A stretch of 64,000 nt of DNA, from assembly GCF_002900095.1 (NCBI RefSeq), contig NZ_LLKN01000002.1, forward strand, positions 1,612,001-1,676,000, written 5' to 3'. The notes under the pieces were generated by a model. It did no database searches, was not told the DNA's origin, and saw only the letters and a program-made list of their open reading frames with translations. The first letter of the stretch is position 1. Each line of letters starts with the position of its first letter. Of this stretch, positions 18,436-28,641 are shown piece after piece. Made by a program: the position numbers and the translations under genes. The DNA is from Salegentibacter mishustinae. GTDB lineage: Bacteria; Bacteroidota; Bacteroidia; Flavobacteriales; Flavobacteriaceae.

Positions 18436-19476
18436 TTATTTTATAAATTCTATAGGCTGTGCCTCAATCTCATTTTTAGTATCAAAAAAGCCCTGTTCTT
18501 CCATCCAATCATCACTAAAAACTTTCCCCATATATCGGGAACCGTGATCTGGATAAATTACCACTACATGGCTATTCTCATCAAATTCGCCCTCTTCAGC
18601 AAGTTGTTTAAGTCCTTGTGTAGCTGCACCACTGGTATAACCTACAAATAAACCTTCGGTTTTAGCAAGTTCCCTTGCTGTATGAGCACTATCTTCGTCA
18701 CTCACCTTAACAAAACGGTCAATAATTTCAAAATCTGTTGCCGATGGAATAAGATTTTTTCCAAGTCCTTCTATTCTATAAGGGTAAATCTCATTAGCAT
18801 CAAACTCTTTTGTTTCGTGATATTTTTTCAAAACAGAGCCATAAGCATCTATTCCTATTACTTTCATTTCAGGATTCTGTTCCTTTAAATATCTTGCGGT
18901 TCCAGAAATTGTTCCTCCAGTTCCACTACAAGCAATAAGGTGTGTAATTTTTCCTTCGGTTTGGTTCCAAATCTCAGGACCAGTAGAATTAAAATGCGCG
19001 TCTATATTTAAATCATTAAAATATTGATTGATATAAACCGAGCCTTTTGTTTCTGAATGCAACCTTTTAGCCACCTGGTAATAAGACCTGGGATCATCTG
19101 CCGATACGTGAGCAGGGCAAACATAAACTTTGGCTCCCATCGTTCTAAGCATATCTATTTTATCTCTAGATGCTTTAGAACTTACAGCCAAAATACATTC
19201 GTAACCTTTTATAACACTTACCATCGCAATACTAAAACCGGTATTGCCTGAAGTAGTTTCTATAATAGTACTACCCGGTTTAAGAATACCTTTTCTTTCA
19301 GCTTCTTCTATAATATAAAGTGCAATACGATCTTTTGCGGAGTGTCCCGGATTAAAGGCTTCTACTTTAGCGAAGAATTCTCCTTTAAATTTCTGGGTGA
19401 TTTTATTAAGTTTTATCAAAGGTGTATTACCTATAAGTTGTAATACATTGTCATATACTTGCAAATCTTCTTTCAT
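18436..19476 (-). CDS. PLP-dependent cysteine/cysteate synthase family protein
   Basis: The 346-residue enzyme has the cysteine synthase / cystathionine beta-synthase fold: [10 protein letters not shown], the PLP Lys in NPGHSAKDR, the substrate loop TTSGNTGFS and the phosphate-binding [10 protein letters not shown]. The HSAKDR loop differs from the GSVKDR of CysK. It lies next to an SPT-like acyltransferase, so it could make cysteate from a serine derivative and sulfite for sulfonolipid synthesis; ordinary cysteine or cystathionine synthesis remains possible. It ends at a terminator before the acyltransferase, so the two have separate transcripts. There are two weak candidate -7 boxes in the 196-base upstream gap. 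Confidence 0.88.
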   Translation of the reverse strand: MKEDLQVYDNVLQLIGNTPLIKLNKITQKFKGEFFAKVEAFNPGHSAKDRIALYIIEEAERKGILKPGSTIIETTSGNTGFSIAMVSVIKGYECILAVSSKASRDKIDMLRTMGAKVYVCPAHVSADDPRSYYQVAKRLHSETKGSVYINQYFNDLNIDAHFNSTGPEIWNQTEGKITHLIACSGTGGTISGTARYLKEQNPEMKVIGIDAYGSVLKKYHETKEFDANEIYPYRIEGLGKNLIPSATDFEIIDRFVKVSDEDSAHTARELAKTEGLFVGYTSGAATQGLKQLAEEGEFDENSHVVVIYPDHGSRYMGKVFSDDWMEEQGFFDTKNEIEAQPIEFIK

Positions 19477-19672
19477 AAATCGAAGTTCTTTACAAAATTT
19501 GGGTTAAAGATTTCGCCCATTTTATGAGCTCAAAATATTTCAACAAGGTCAAAATATTTTATTTTTTCGTCCCGATAACTATCGGAAATATATTCCGCCA
19601 ACCTGTGCCGGTTGATTTCACTTACAATAAACACAAAAGTGAAACCGCACAAATTTAAGGTAAATTTTTTAA

Positions 19673-21799
19673 TTAGTGGTCAATTCCTTCTAAATCCAAC
19701 AAAAACGCATATTCTTCGGCCACTTCCTTTAAGGCTTCAAATCTTCCTGAAGCTCCGCCGTGACCTGCATCCATATTTGTGTGAAAAAGCAACAAATTAT
19801 CATCGGTTTTTAACTCTCTTAATTTTGCCACCCATTTTGCCGGTTCCCAATATTGCACCTGGGAATCGTGCAAGCCAGTTGTTACCAGCATATTAGGATA
19901 ATCCTGTGCCACCACATTATCATAAGGAGAATATTGCATCATATATTCGTAATAATCCTTATTATTAGGATTTCCCCATTCATCGTATTCACCAGTCGTT
20001 AATGGTATACTGTCATCTAACATAGTAGTAACCACATCTACAAATGGAACGGCCGCAATAACACCCCGATAAAGTTGCGGCGCCATATTAATTACCGCAC
20101 CCATTAGTAAGCCGCCGGCAGAACCACCCATTGCATAAAGATGTTCTGCGGAAGTATATTTTTCCTGAATTAAATATTCTGAAACATCTATATAATCGGT
20201 AAATGTGTTCATTTTGTTGAAGAGTTTCCCATCTTCATACCAATTACGTCCCAAATATTCCCCGCCGCGAATGTGTGCAATTGCATAGATAAAACCACGA
20301 TCTAACAAACTAAGTCTTACTGTTGAAAAATAAGGATCTATGGTAGACCCGTAAGAACCATAAGCATACTGTAATAAAGGGCTATTTCCATCTAGTTTAG
20401 TGCCTTTTTTATATACAAGGCTAACCGGTATTTTAGTACCGTCTTTTGCCATAGCCCAAATTCTTTCTGAGAGGTAATTATTTTTATCAAATTTTTCATC
20501 TAAAACCGCCTGCTCTTTTAGAACCATCTTTTCGCGAGTTTCCATATTAAAATCTATCACCGATGTTGGCGTGGTCATAGAGTTATAGGTAAACCTTAGA
20601 ATATCGGTATCAAAAGAAGGGTTTATAGAGATGTAAGCAGTGTAAGTTTCATTATCAAAAGGGATATAATATTCTTCTGAATTATCCCAGCGTATCACTT
20701 TTATCTTGTTTAAACCATTGTGACGTTCGCTTACCACAAGATATTTTTTGAAAATATCTATGTCTTCCAACAGGTAATCTTCCCGATGCGGAATTACATC
20801 TACCCAATTTTCCTGGGTAGTTTTTTCAACCGGGGTTTTCATTAACCTAAAATTGGTGGCTTTATCTTTATTGGTCATCACATAGAAATCATCTTCATAA
20901 TGTGCAATACTATACTCTAAGCCACGTTCTCTTGGCTGAAAAACCTTAAACTCACCAGATGGATCATCGGCTTTTAAGATTCGGTATTCTGTAGTTAAAG
21001 TACTATGGCTCCCAATGATGATGTATTCTTTTGACTTCGATTTATACACATAGGTATTGAAAGTTTCATCTTCCTCTTCAAAAACCAGTTCATCTTCAGC
21101 AGAATCAGTTCCTAAAATGTGCTTATAAATTCGGTAAGAACGTAAGGTTTGATCGTCTTTTTTAGTGTAGAAAAGTGTTTTATTATCTGCTGCCCAGGTA
21201 GAACCTCCGGTAGCATTCTCAATTTTATCAGGATAAATTTCTCCTGTTTGCAGGTCTTTAATCTGTATGGTATATTTTCTTCGGCTTAAAGTATCTACTC
21301 CAAAGGCCACCATTTTGTTATCGGGACTCACGTTTAACCCGCCAAGGCTGTAATATTCAAAACCTTCGGCCATTTCATTTACATCAAAAAGCAGCTCTTC
21401 CGGAGCTTCAAGCTCCCCTTTTTTACGAGAATAAATAGGATAATCTTTTCCGGTTTCAAACCGGGTAAGGTACCAGTAACCATTTAACTTATAAGGAACC
21501 GACTCATCATCCTCTTTGATTCTAGCTTTCATTTCCTCAAATAACCGATGTTGAAAATCCCTGGTGTGTTCAGTCATTTTCTGGTTATACTCATTCTCCT
21601 GGTTTAAGTAATCAATTACTTCTGCATCATCACGGTTGTTCATCCAGTAATAATTATCTACTCTCACATCACCGTGAAATTCCAGGTTTTTGGCTATTTT
21701 CTTCGCTTTAGGCGGTACAATTTCTTTTTTCAAATCTGCATTATTTTGAGCGCTTGCAAAGGTAATGCTTCCCAGTAAAATACATAATAGTCTATTCAT
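19673..21799 (-). CDS. S9 family peptidase, oligopeptidase B type, exported
   Basis: The 708-residue protein starts with a signal peptide (LLCILLGSITFASAQ). It shows the S9A layout: a seven-bladed propeller region from about residue 70, then the hydrolase domain with the nucleophile Ser in GGSAGGLLMG (near residue 560), Asp in TGLHDSQVQYWEP and His in DAGHGGASGR. These are the oligopeptidase B/PtrB hallmarks, so it cleaves short peptides, probably after basic residues, in the periplasm. Length fits the family. Confidence 0.92.
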   Translation of the reverse strand: MNRLLCILLGSITFASAQNNADLKKEIVPPKAKKIAKNLEFHGDVRVDNYYWMNNRDDAEVIDYLNQENEYNQKMTEHTRDFQHRLFEEMKARIKEDDESVPYKLNGYWYLTRFETGKDYPIYSRKKGELEAPEELLFDVNEMAEGFEYYSLGGLNVSPDNKMVAFGVDTLSRRKYTIQIKDLQTGEIYPDKIENATGGSTWAADNKTLFYTKKDDQTLRSYRIYKHILGTDSAEDELVFEEEDETFNTYVYKSKSKEYIIIGSHSTLTTEYRILKADDPSGEFKVFQPRERGLEYSIAHYEDDFYVMTNKDKATNFRLMKTPVEKTTQENWVDVIPHREDYLLEDIDIFKKYLVVSERHNGLNKIKVIRWDNSEEYYIPFDNETYTAYISINPSFDTDILRFTYNSMTTPTSVIDFNMETREKMVLKEQAVLDEKFDKNNYLSERIWAMAKDGTKIPVSLVYKKGTKLDGNSPLLQYAYGSYGSTIDPYFSTVRLSLLDRGFIYAIAHIRGGEYLGRNWYEDGKLFNKMNTFTDYIDVSEYLIQEKYTSAEHLYAMGGSAGGLLMGAVINMAPQLYRGVIAAVPFVDVVTTMLDDSIPLTTGEYDEWGNPNNKDYYEYMMQYSPYDNVVAQDYPNMLVTTGLHDSQVQYWEPAKWVAKLRELKTDDNLLLFHTNMDAGHGGASGRFEALKEVAEEYAFLLDLEGIDH

Positions 21800-21862
21800 A
21801 TTAACAGGATTAATCCTGTAATTTAGTAAATTTGCCTTTTATAAATTTTAAAAAAGAAGACT

Positions 21863-22186
21863 ATGTTTGGAGATATGATGGGTATGATGAATAAGATCAA
21901 GGAAACCCAACAAAAAGTTGAAGAAACTAAAGAACGCTTAAAAACTGTTAGTATTGAAGAAAAATCGAGCGACGGTTTGTTGAGTGTAACGATTACTGCT
22001 ACCCGCGAGATTAAAAATATTAATGTTGCAGACGAATTACTGGAAGATAAAGAGCAATTAGAAGATTACCTGGTACTTACTTTAAATAAAGCTATTGCCA
22101 AGGCTTCTGATATTAATGAAAAAGAACTCGCAGCGGTTGCTAAAGACGGTATGCCAGATATACCGGGAATGGATATGCTTAAATAA
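21863..22186 (+). CDS. YbaB/EbfC family nucleoid-associated protein
   Basis: The 107-residue protein has the N-terminal Met- and Gly-rich [21 protein letters not shown] helix and the second half with [14 protein letters not shown] and ending PDIPGMDML, typical of YbaB/EbfC. These proteins dimerise and bind DNA. It is transcribed divergently from the S9 peptidase across 63 bases and ends in a terminator at 22214-22247. The usual partner recR is not beside it. Confidence 0.93.
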   Translation: MFGDMMGMMNKIKETQQKVEETKERLKTVSIEEKSSDGLLSVTITATREIKNINVADELLEDKEQLEDYLVLTLNKAIAKASDINEKELAAVAKDGMPDIPGMDMLK

Positions 22187-22213
22187 GTTTATAGCTGATT
22201 TCCAGCAAAATAA

Positions 22214-22247
22214 AATACCTCACAGATATGAAAATTTGTGAGGTATT
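22214..22247. terminator. Terminator between YbaB and the peroxiredoxin-like gene
   Basis: AATACCTCACA pairs with TGTGAGGTATT around a 12-base loop and is followed by CTT; it can serve both converging transcripts. Confidence 0.65.
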
Positions 22248-22269
22248 CTTATATAAATTAAAACTTTAC

Positions 22270-22785
22270 TTAAGCTTCTCCCCTGGCGGGATATTCCTTT
22301 TCTAGCACAAAATCTATAGCTTTTAGCAATTCGTCAAATTTTGGTCTTGCAAAAGGCATGGTTTGTATTGAGGCTGCGTAAAGCGTATTATCTGGTTTTA
22401 TTAAAAACAATCCGGGTTCAAAAAATACCTCGGGTTCGTTGTCATTTATTCCTTCAGAAACATATAGATCCCATTTTCTGGCATCTTCAGTAGCAAAGTT
22501 AAAACCAATAGTTAACTTATCTACATCCCATTCTTTTACTGTTTTTTCTGCCAGAGATTGATTGTTGGCACTAATGCAAATTATGTTTACACCTTTTTCC
22601 CTAAATTCTTCAGTTTTTTCATTTAATTCCTGCAAATAAGATTTGCAAACCGGGCAATGTAATCCCCGATAGAAAACAACCAGCGTAAAATTTTCGGGTT
22701 TTTGATCACGTAAGTCCCATTGCATTCCATTTGTAGTTTCTACTCTTAATCTAGGCACTTCTTTTTTGGGCAATACATTTTTCAT
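22270..22785 (-). CDS. Peroxiredoxin-like (AhpC/TSA) family protein
   Basis: The 171-residue thioredoxin-fold protein has VFYRGLHCPVCKSYLQEL with Cys44 and Cys47 in a CPVC motif, and the later FEPGLFLIKPDNTLYAASIQ strand. It belongs to the broad peroxiredoxin-like class with a CxxC site instead of the single peroxidatic Cys of AhpC, so it may act as a thiol reductant or peroxidase in the cytoplasm. There is no signal peptide. It lies 89 bases downstream of the threonine aldolase gene and could be cotranscribed with it. Confidence 0.85.
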   Translation of the reverse strand: MKNVLPKKEVPRLRVETTNGMQWDLRDQKPENFTLVVFYRGLHCPVCKSYLQELNEKTEEFREKGVNIICISANNQSLAEKTVKEWDVDKLTIGFNFATEDARKWDLYVSEGINDNEPEVFFEPGLFLIKPDNTLYAASIQTMPFARPKFDELLKAIDFVLEKEYPARGEA

Positions 22786-22874
22786 AATTCAATTCTTTTT
22801 TTTAAAATTATAAAATTCAATTTCAGAAGCATATTAAAAGCTTTATAAGCTTAGGTTAAATTTTTCTAAGTGTA

Positions 22875-23909
22875 CTATAATTTAACCTCCCGGAGCACCT
22901 TCAGGAATTTTTGGTGCATTTCTTCAGTATAATCTAAATGAGTAACAATTCTCAATTTGCCCTGCCCCATATTGCTTATTCTAATATTTTCCTTCTGAAG
23001 ATTTTTCATAAATGCAGCTTCATCTGAAGCATTCTTGAGGTAAAAAATAATGATATTTGTTTCTACCTTTTCTACTTCCCCTACATAATCGGCGGCTTCT
23101 AAAGTTTCAGCAATATCAGCAGCTCTTTTGTGGTCTTCGGCTAAACGCTCCACGTGATTATCCAAAGCATAAATTCCGGCTGCGGCCATAAAACCAACCT
23201 GGCGCATTCCACCACCCAAAACTTTACGAATTCTAATGGCGTTTTTCATCAATTTCTTATCGCCAATAAGCACCGAACCCATAGGAATTCCAAGGCCTTT
23301 AGAAAGGCAAACCGAAATAGTATCAAATAATTTTCCGTAATCTTTAGGATCTTCATTTTTAGCAACCAAAGCATTAAAAAGCCTTGCACCGTCTAAATGC
23401 AAACCGAGTTTATGCGTATTGCAAACCTTTCTTATCTTTTTGATTTCTTTTAGATCATAACAAGCGCCTCCGCCTTTATTGGTGGTATTTTCCAAACACA
23501 CTAAACTCGTCAACGGGCTGTGATAAAAGTCTGGCGGATTTATATTTTCTTCAACCTGGGCCGCGGTAATCATTCCGCGATCACCATCTATCAACTTGCA
23601 GGAAACCCCACTATTAAAAGAAGCGCCACCACCTTCATAGTTAAAAACGTGCGCCCATTTATCACAAATAAGCTGTTCGGCTGGTTGTGTATGCAATTTT
23701 ATAGCCGCCTGGTTGGCCATACTTCCTGTAGGAAAAAATAAGGCTTCATCCCTTCCGAACATTTTTGCCAGTTTTTCTTCTAAGGCATTTACGCTAGGAT
23801 CTTCTTTATAAACATCATCACCAACTTCGGCTCCCATTATTGCTTTCAACATTCCGCTGGTTGGGCGGGTTACGGTATCACTTCTTAAATCTATTTCTTT
23901 CATAAGCAT
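22875..23909 (-). CDS. ltaE: Low-specificity L-threonine aldolase
   Basis: The 344-residue PLP enzyme has DLRSDTVTRPT at the start, then GDDVYKEDPSV, FFPTGSMANQAA, the DGARLFNA aspartate region and the PLP Lys in CLSKGLGIPMGSVL: the beta-eliminating lyase/threonine aldolase set. It splits threonine or allo-threonine to glycine and acetaldehyde. The start may be Met1 or Met3 (23903), both ATG. A REP-like palindrome stands just upstream. Confidence 0.93.
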   Translation of the reverse strand: MLMKEIDLRSDTVTRPTSGMLKAIMGAEVGDDVYKEDPSVNALEEKLAKMFGRDEALFFPTGSMANQAAIKLHTQPAEQLICDKWAHVFNYEGGGASFNSGVSCKLIDGDRGMITAAQVEENINPPDFYHSPLTSLVCLENTTNKGGGACYDLKEIKKIRKVCNTHKLGLHLDGARLFNALVAKNEDPKDYGKLFDTISVCLSKGLGIPMGSVLIGDKKLMKNAIRIRKVLGGGMRQVGFMAAAGIYALDNHVERLAEDHKRAADIAETLEAADYVGEVEKVETNIIIFYLKNASDEAAFMKNLQKENIRISNMGQGKLRIVTHLDYTEEMHQKFLKVLREVKL

Positions 23910-23914
23910 TCTTT

Positions 23915-23940
23915 CGTCATTTCCGCGAAGGCGGAAATCT
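23915..23940. repeat. REP-like palindrome, second type
   Basis: CGTCA is followed by TTTCCGC-GAAG-GCGGAAA, a perfect hairpin, then TCTTTTTT. A fragment of the same sequence (GGCGGAAATCTC) recurs at 24024-24035. Confidence 0.6.
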
Positions 23941-24089
23941 TTTTTATTGTTTAACTTTCAACTCCACAAAAGAAGAAATCTCTTTATATGGTTTATCATT
24001 TCCTTCCCGAAAAAATGGGATAAACTCTGGCGGAAATCTCTTTATTATTTTTTCTTTCGTTATTTCCCTAAGAGAGAAAATCTATTTTA

Positions 24090-26510
24090 TTAATTTCTAA
24101 AATAATCCATTGGCTCACATCTAAAACTTCCAATAGGACTTCCATCGGGTATTTCAGGAACGTTTAACCTGGTCTTATATTCGCTGGGATTTTTCCTGTA
24201 ATTTTCAATTTCCCTATACATCTGTTGATATAGAACACCTTCCATATTACTTAACCAATTTTTTAATTCCTCAATTTGCGCATTGGCAATCGCTGCTACT
24301 TTTGCCGTAGCCGATTCATTTTCGGCCAATTTTATTAACTGAAGCAAGACCTGGTAGTTTACTGCTTCCTGCACTTCATTTAAATAAGCGTTGCGGTGAG
24401 ACTTTTTTATGGTATTACTTATCAATTCATTCAAAACTTCTTCCGGTCCCAACTGTTTCTTATCTAATGATTTTTGCTGAACTAATCTCGCCATTCTTTC
24501 TGGATGTAATAATAAGGAAAGCGATAAATTTGCCGAAGTCACCGGTGCCCCCAGGGCATCAAATGATACCCCGGTATTACTTTTAAAAGATTCGCGGCTG
24601 CGATTGTAACCAAAAGCTCGCGGTGGGAATAAGTCCAGTTTTTCCTGCGGAATTGCAATAACTTCTGCATCTAAAGTTTTCAAAATCGCATTTAACGCAT
24701 TTTCCTGCATTTCTAAAGTTGCGCTTTCCCAATTTTCATTATTTCCACCTTTTACTACATAATTATAATCGAGTCCTCCAATGATTTTCACCGCCGATTC
24801 AACCTGGTAACGATGTAAAAAATATAACGGCACAAAAACATCTTCCAACACCGAGTAAGGCTCGCTAGTTCGAATATTATCTGCCGAAAAATTCTCGATA
24901 CCTTTTTTTCTGATTTTTAAGATTCTTTCTAATTCTTCAGTTGCGTTTTTACCATTATCCCAAAGATGTGCGTTTATATGAGCTCCTCCCTGCGCCCGGG
25001 CATCTGAATCTGAAATAAATTGGTGACCGGCCTCTTGTGCCTGTTCTAAAACTGAGTTTAGAAATTCTCTTTCTGAAGTATTTTCAGGAATATCAGCATA
25101 AGAATATTTAACAGTTACTTTATCCCATTCCCCTATTCCGGTATCGTAGGCATTTGCAATGCTAATTTCGTCATTTTCCAGGCTGAATTGTGGATGCGGG
25201 TAATCCATTACCGAGGCGTTATCATTTACACTTGCAGCAAAATTATGAGCAAAACCAATAGTATGACCAATTTCGTGAGCCGATAGTTGCCGAATTCTAG
25301 CCACAGCCATTTCCATCATTTTCTCGTGATTTTTATCACTTTCAGCAAAGGGCTTATTTAATAAAGCCTGGGCGATCATAAAATCCTGCCGAATCCTTAA
25401 GCTTCCTAAACTTACATGGCCTTTTATAATTTCACCGGTTCTGGGATCTACCACGCTGGCACCATAACTCCACCCGCGCGTAGAGCGGTGAACCCATTGT
25501 ATCATATTGTAACGTGTATCTAAAGGATCGGCATCTTCGGGGAGCATTTTAACCTGAAAAGCGTCTTTATAACCAATCTCTTCAAAAGCTTCATTCCACC
25601 AACGCGCTCCTTCCAGTAAAGCCGACTTTACCGGTTCTGGCGTACCGGGATCCAAATAATAAACAATCGGCTCTTCGGGTTCACTAATTTCAGCTTCGGG
25701 ATTTTTCTTTTTTAAGCGATGGCGAATGGCAAATTTCTTTTCTATAGGTTCGTAAACCGGAGTGGAATAGTCTAAATAAGAAATTGAGATCGCACCGCTG
25801 CGAGGATCAAAAAGTCGTTTTTGATAATTATCATCGGGTAATTTCACAAAAGAATGATGCTGAATAACACTAAGCTTTTTAGCATCTGGCGCTACACTTT
25901 GCAGCGTTCTTCCCTTGGGTTCACCTTTAAAAGTAAGCAGAGCTTCAAATTCTACATTTTCAGGAAAAGCTTTTGTACGTCCTAAAGAAAGTGCACTTTT
26001 AGATTTATCGAGTTTATAGGTTCCATATTCTCCTTTTTTAAGTCGGCCGGCCACATTATGAGCATCCTCCATCAAAAAAGGAGTGAAATCTATAATATAA
26101 ACTGAATCTTTTTCTTCCTTAATTTCAAAACCGTAGATAACCGATTTTGCAAAAGCCTGCTCCACACTTCGCTTCTCTAATGCGTTATCGGTTTCTGCTC
26201 TGTATCTCTGATTCGGTTGCACCAGCAGTAACTTATTTCCCGCTTTCTGAAATTTTACAATAGCTTCATTTCCTAACTGCCCACGATCTAATCCTATATC
26301 GTTAGACCCAAGTCCGCTGGTTAAGGCGTGCACATATAAAAATTCACTTTCCAGCTTATCAACTTCAAGGTAAATTTCATCTTTATCTTCGTTATAATGA
26401 AAATTAAAAAAGCCTTCAAATTCTTTAAGATTTTCTTTTTCAGAAAGAAATTGTGCCATTCCAGGAACTGAGAAACTGACTAACAGGAAAATAAGTAAAA
26501 AATGCTTCAT
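24090..26510 (-). CDS. Exported zinc metalloprotease (DUF5117/DUF5118 type, metzincin-like)
   Basis: The 806-residue protein starts with a signal peptide (FLLIFLLVSFSVPGMAQ). The zinc site is HEIGHTIGFAHN near residue 408, the HExxHxxGxxH of metzincins, followed by SVMDYPHP as the Met-turn. This is the bacteroidotal DUF5117-zinc-DUF5118 architecture. It probably degrades proteins or peptides in the periplasm or on the surface. Length is usual. The 180 bases upstream of threonine aldolase hold only REP-like sequence. Confidence 0.9.
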   Translation of the reverse strand: MKHFLLIFLLVSFSVPGMAQFLSEKENLKEFEGFFNFHYNEDKDEIYLEVDKLESEFLYVHALTSGLGSNDIGLDRGQLGNEAIVKFQKAGNKLLLVQPNQRYRAETDNALEKRSVEQAFAKSVIYGFEIKEEKDSVYIIDFTPFLMEDAHNVAGRLKKGEYGTYKLDKSKSALSLGRTKAFPENVEFEALLTFKGEPKGRTLQSVAPDAKKLSVIQHHSFVKLPDDNYQKRLFDPRSGAISISYLDYSTPVYEPIEKKFAIRHRLKKKNPEAEISEPEEPIVYYLDPGTPEPVKSALLEGARWWNEAFEEIGYKDAFQVKMLPEDADPLDTRYNMIQWVHRSTRGWSYGASVVDPRTGEIIKGHVSLGSLRIRQDFMIAQALLNKPFAESDKNHEKMMEMAVARIRQLSAHEIGHTIGFAHNFAASVNDNASVMDYPHPQFSLENDEISIANAYDTGIGEWDKVTVKYSYADIPENTSEREFLNSVLEQAQEAGHQFISDSDARAQGGAHINAHLWDNGKNATEELERILKIRKKGIENFSADNIRTSEPYSVLEDVFVPLYFLHRYQVESAVKIIGGLDYNYVVKGGNNENWESATLEMQENALNAILKTLDAEVIAIPQEKLDLFPPRAFGYNRSRESFKSNTGVSFDALGAPVTSANLSLSLLLHPERMARLVQQKSLDKKQLGPEEVLNELISNTIKKSHRNAYLNEVQEAVNYQVLLQLIKLAENESATAKVAAIANAQIEELKNWLSNMEGVLYQQMYREIENYRKNPSEYKTRLNVPEIPDGSPIGSFRCEPMDYFRN

Positions 26511-26608
26511 TTACGTGATTTTATAGGAAGTCTAAAACTATAAAAATATCGTTAAATACTTTCCCGGCGCGGTCTTAAATTCTATTTTTACCTTTAAAAT
26601 TTACAAGT

Positions 26609-27707
26609 ATGATCACACACGAGCATATCAAAGATCTTAGAGAGCGCCTTGGTGCGTTAAGGAGGTATCTTTGACATTGATGCCAAGAAAATAGAAATAT
26701 CCAATCAGGAAGAAAAAACTTTTGCTCCAGATTTTTGGGACGATCCTAAAAAAGCTGAGATCACAATGCGTGATCTTAATGCTGAAAAACAATGGGTAAC
26801 CGATTTTGAGAAAGCGCAAACCTTGGTCGAAGATCTTGAGGTTCTTTATGAGTTTTATAAAGAAGGGGAAGCCAGCGACCAAGATGTTTTAGACAAAAAC
26901 AAGCAAGCTTTAGACCTTATAGAAGATCTGGAGTTTAAAAATATGCTTTCTGAAGAAGGTGATAAGTTAAGCGCTGTTTTACAAATAACAGCCGGTGCCG
27001 GTGGTACCGAAAGTTGCGATTGGGCCGAAATGCTTATGCGTATGTACCTGATGTGGGCCGAAAAACGCAATTTTAAAATTAAAGAATTAAATTACCAGGC
27101 GGGAGATGTTGCGGGAATTAAAACCGTTACACTGGAGATTCAAGGTGAATTTGCTTTTGGATGGTTAAAAGGAGAAAATGGCGTACACAGACTGGTACGA
27201 ATTTCCCCATTTGATAGTAATGCAAAACGCCACACTTCTTTCGCTTCGGTATATGTATATCCGCTGGCTGATGATTCTATAGAAATAGATATTAACCCTT
27301 CAGAAATTTCTTGGGAAACTATGCGTTCTTCAGGTGCGGGAGGACAGAATGTAAATAAGGTAGAAACTGCGGTTAGATTACGCCACGCTCCTACCGGAAT
27401 TGTTGTTGAAAATTCTGAAACCCGTTCCCAGCTGGAAAACAAAACTAAGGCTATGCAGCTTTTAAAAAGTCAGTTGTATGAGATCGAACTTCAGAAGCAA
27501 CAGGCACAGCGCAGGGAGATTGAGGATTCTAAGATGAAAATAGAATGGGGATCACAAATTAGAAATTATGTGATGCATCCTTATAAGTTGGTAAAAGATG
27601 TTAGAACTGCAGAAGAGACGGGGAATGTAGATGCCGTAATGAATGGAGAAATTGATATTTTTCTGAAAGCTTTTTTAATGATGATGGGACAACGGCAGGA
27701 AGATTGA
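26609..27707 (+). CDS. prfB: Peptide chain release factor 2, with programmed +1 frameshift
   Basis: ATG 26609 starts a short frame that stops at an in-frame TGA (26672-26674) after 21 codons. The context TTAAGGAGGTATCTTTGAC has the internal Shine-Dalgarno AGGAGG and the slippery CTT-TGA-C of prfB. Slipping +1 resumes at GAC 26673 and gives a 365-residue RF2 ending at 27707. RF2 features are the anticodon-like SPF (RISPFDSNA) and the catalytic GGQ (SGAGGQNVNK). RF2 ends translation at UGA and UAA; low RF2 lets the ribosome slip and make more. A start at 26766 would lose the N terminus. Confidence 0.97.
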
Positions 27708-27777
27708 TAAGTTTCTGCCAATATATTTTAGATTTAAAATTTATTGTTTATTTTAAAATAGCCAAAACCAAAAAATA

Positions 27778-28119
27778 ATGATTACCGTTTATCACAATGC
27801 CAGATGCAAAAAATCTAGAGAAGGTCTGGAACTTGTAAAAAATTCTGGGAAAGAATATCAAATAAGAGAATACCTAAAAGAGCCACTTTCCGAAGAAGAA
27901 TTGAGTAAGCTATTGGACAAATTAAGTTTTTATCCAATGCAACTAATTCGTACCAATGAGAAAATTTGGAAAGAAGAATATAAAAACAAAGATCTTAGCG
28001 ATAAGGAGTTAATCACTGTTATGGTGAAAAACCCTAAGCTTATTGAAAGACCTATTGTAGAAACACCAAACACAGCTGTAGTAGGTAGACCAGGTTCTAA
28101 AATTGAAGATATATTGTAA
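27778..28119 (+). CDS. arsC: ArsC/Spx-family arsenate reductase-like protein
   Basis: The 113-residue protein has the ArsC pattern: YHNARCKKSREGLELV with the catalytic Cys10, and a late IERPIVETPNTAVVGRPGSKI containing the Arg of the substrate site. It would reduce arsenate with glutathione- or glutaredoxin-like thiols, but such proteins in flavobacteria may have other roles. No arsenite pump or arsR adjoins it. It is 70 bases after prfB and may share its transcript. Confidence 0.87.
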   Translation: MITVYHNARCKKSREGLELVKNSGKEYQIREYLKEPLSEEELSKLLDKLSFYPMQLIRTNEKIWKEEYKNKDLSDKELITVMVKNPKLIERPIVETPNTAVVGRPGSKIEDIL

Positions 28120-28150
28120 TTAAATTTAGTATATCAAACCATCAAAAAAA

Positions 28151-28522
28151 ATGAAAACTCAAAATAAAATAGCAATAATAGGCGCCGCCGGATTTTTAGT
28201 TGCAGGCTTTGTTTATTCCCATTTTTACTTGCATAAAAAGAGCAGGAAAGAACTTATTGAAATAGCTCGGGAACTTGCTTATACCTGGAAAAAAGAACTG
28301 GAACTGGATTTTGAACAAACAGAGAAACTGGAAGACCTCATTATCGAGTATACTTTAAAGAAGAATGAGATCATAAACGCAACAGCGCTGAGTGAAGATG
28401 AAATTATCTTCAAATTAAAATCAATTCAGAAAGCAGAACATAATAAGCTGCAAAAATTAATGACCGATAAGCAGTTTCAGAAATATTTGGAGCTAAATAA
28501 AAAAATTAGCCGTAAATCTTAG
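28151..28522 (+). CDS. Membrane-anchored helical protein, unknown function
   Basis: The 123-residue protein has one hydrophobic N-terminal anchor (AIIGAAGFLVAGFVYSHFY, residues 8-26) followed by Lys- and Glu-rich helices (residues 30-120). The helical part (FEQTEKLEDLIIEYTLKKNE, then AEHNKLQKLMTDKQFQKYLEL) recalls the Spy/CpxP-like proteins that monitor the periplasm, with LTXXQ replaced; this likeness is by pattern only. It follows arsC by 31 bases. Function unknown. Confidence 0.7.
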   Translation: MKTQNKIAIIGAAGFLVAGFVYSHFYLHKKSRKELIEIARELAYTWKKELELDFEQTEKLEDLIIEYTLKKNEIINATALSEDEIIFKLKSIQKAEHNKLQKLMTDKQFQKYLELNKKISRKS

Positions 28523-28641
28523 TTTCTGAATAGCAGCAGCATAAATTCATTTTAACATTTTAAATCTGGTTTTAACGCGAGTTTAACCCAAATCGCATTA
28601 AACCATCTTCGTTAATTAAGGTCAAAGAATAAAAAATTTCT

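Noticed and set aside
19650-19657. TAAATTTG on the minus strand upstream of the cysteine-synthase-like gene
   Set aside because: A real promoter is possible but the leader would be about 167 bases and a nearer, weaker box exists at 19493-19500; I could not choose.
27140-27442. Open minus-strand frame in prfB
   Set aside because: It is the reverse of a strongly conserved coding region and has no own signals.
28341-28355. ATTATCGAGTA, like the end of the structured repeat
   Set aside because: It lies within the coding frame of the gene at 28151-28522 and lacks the rest of the element.
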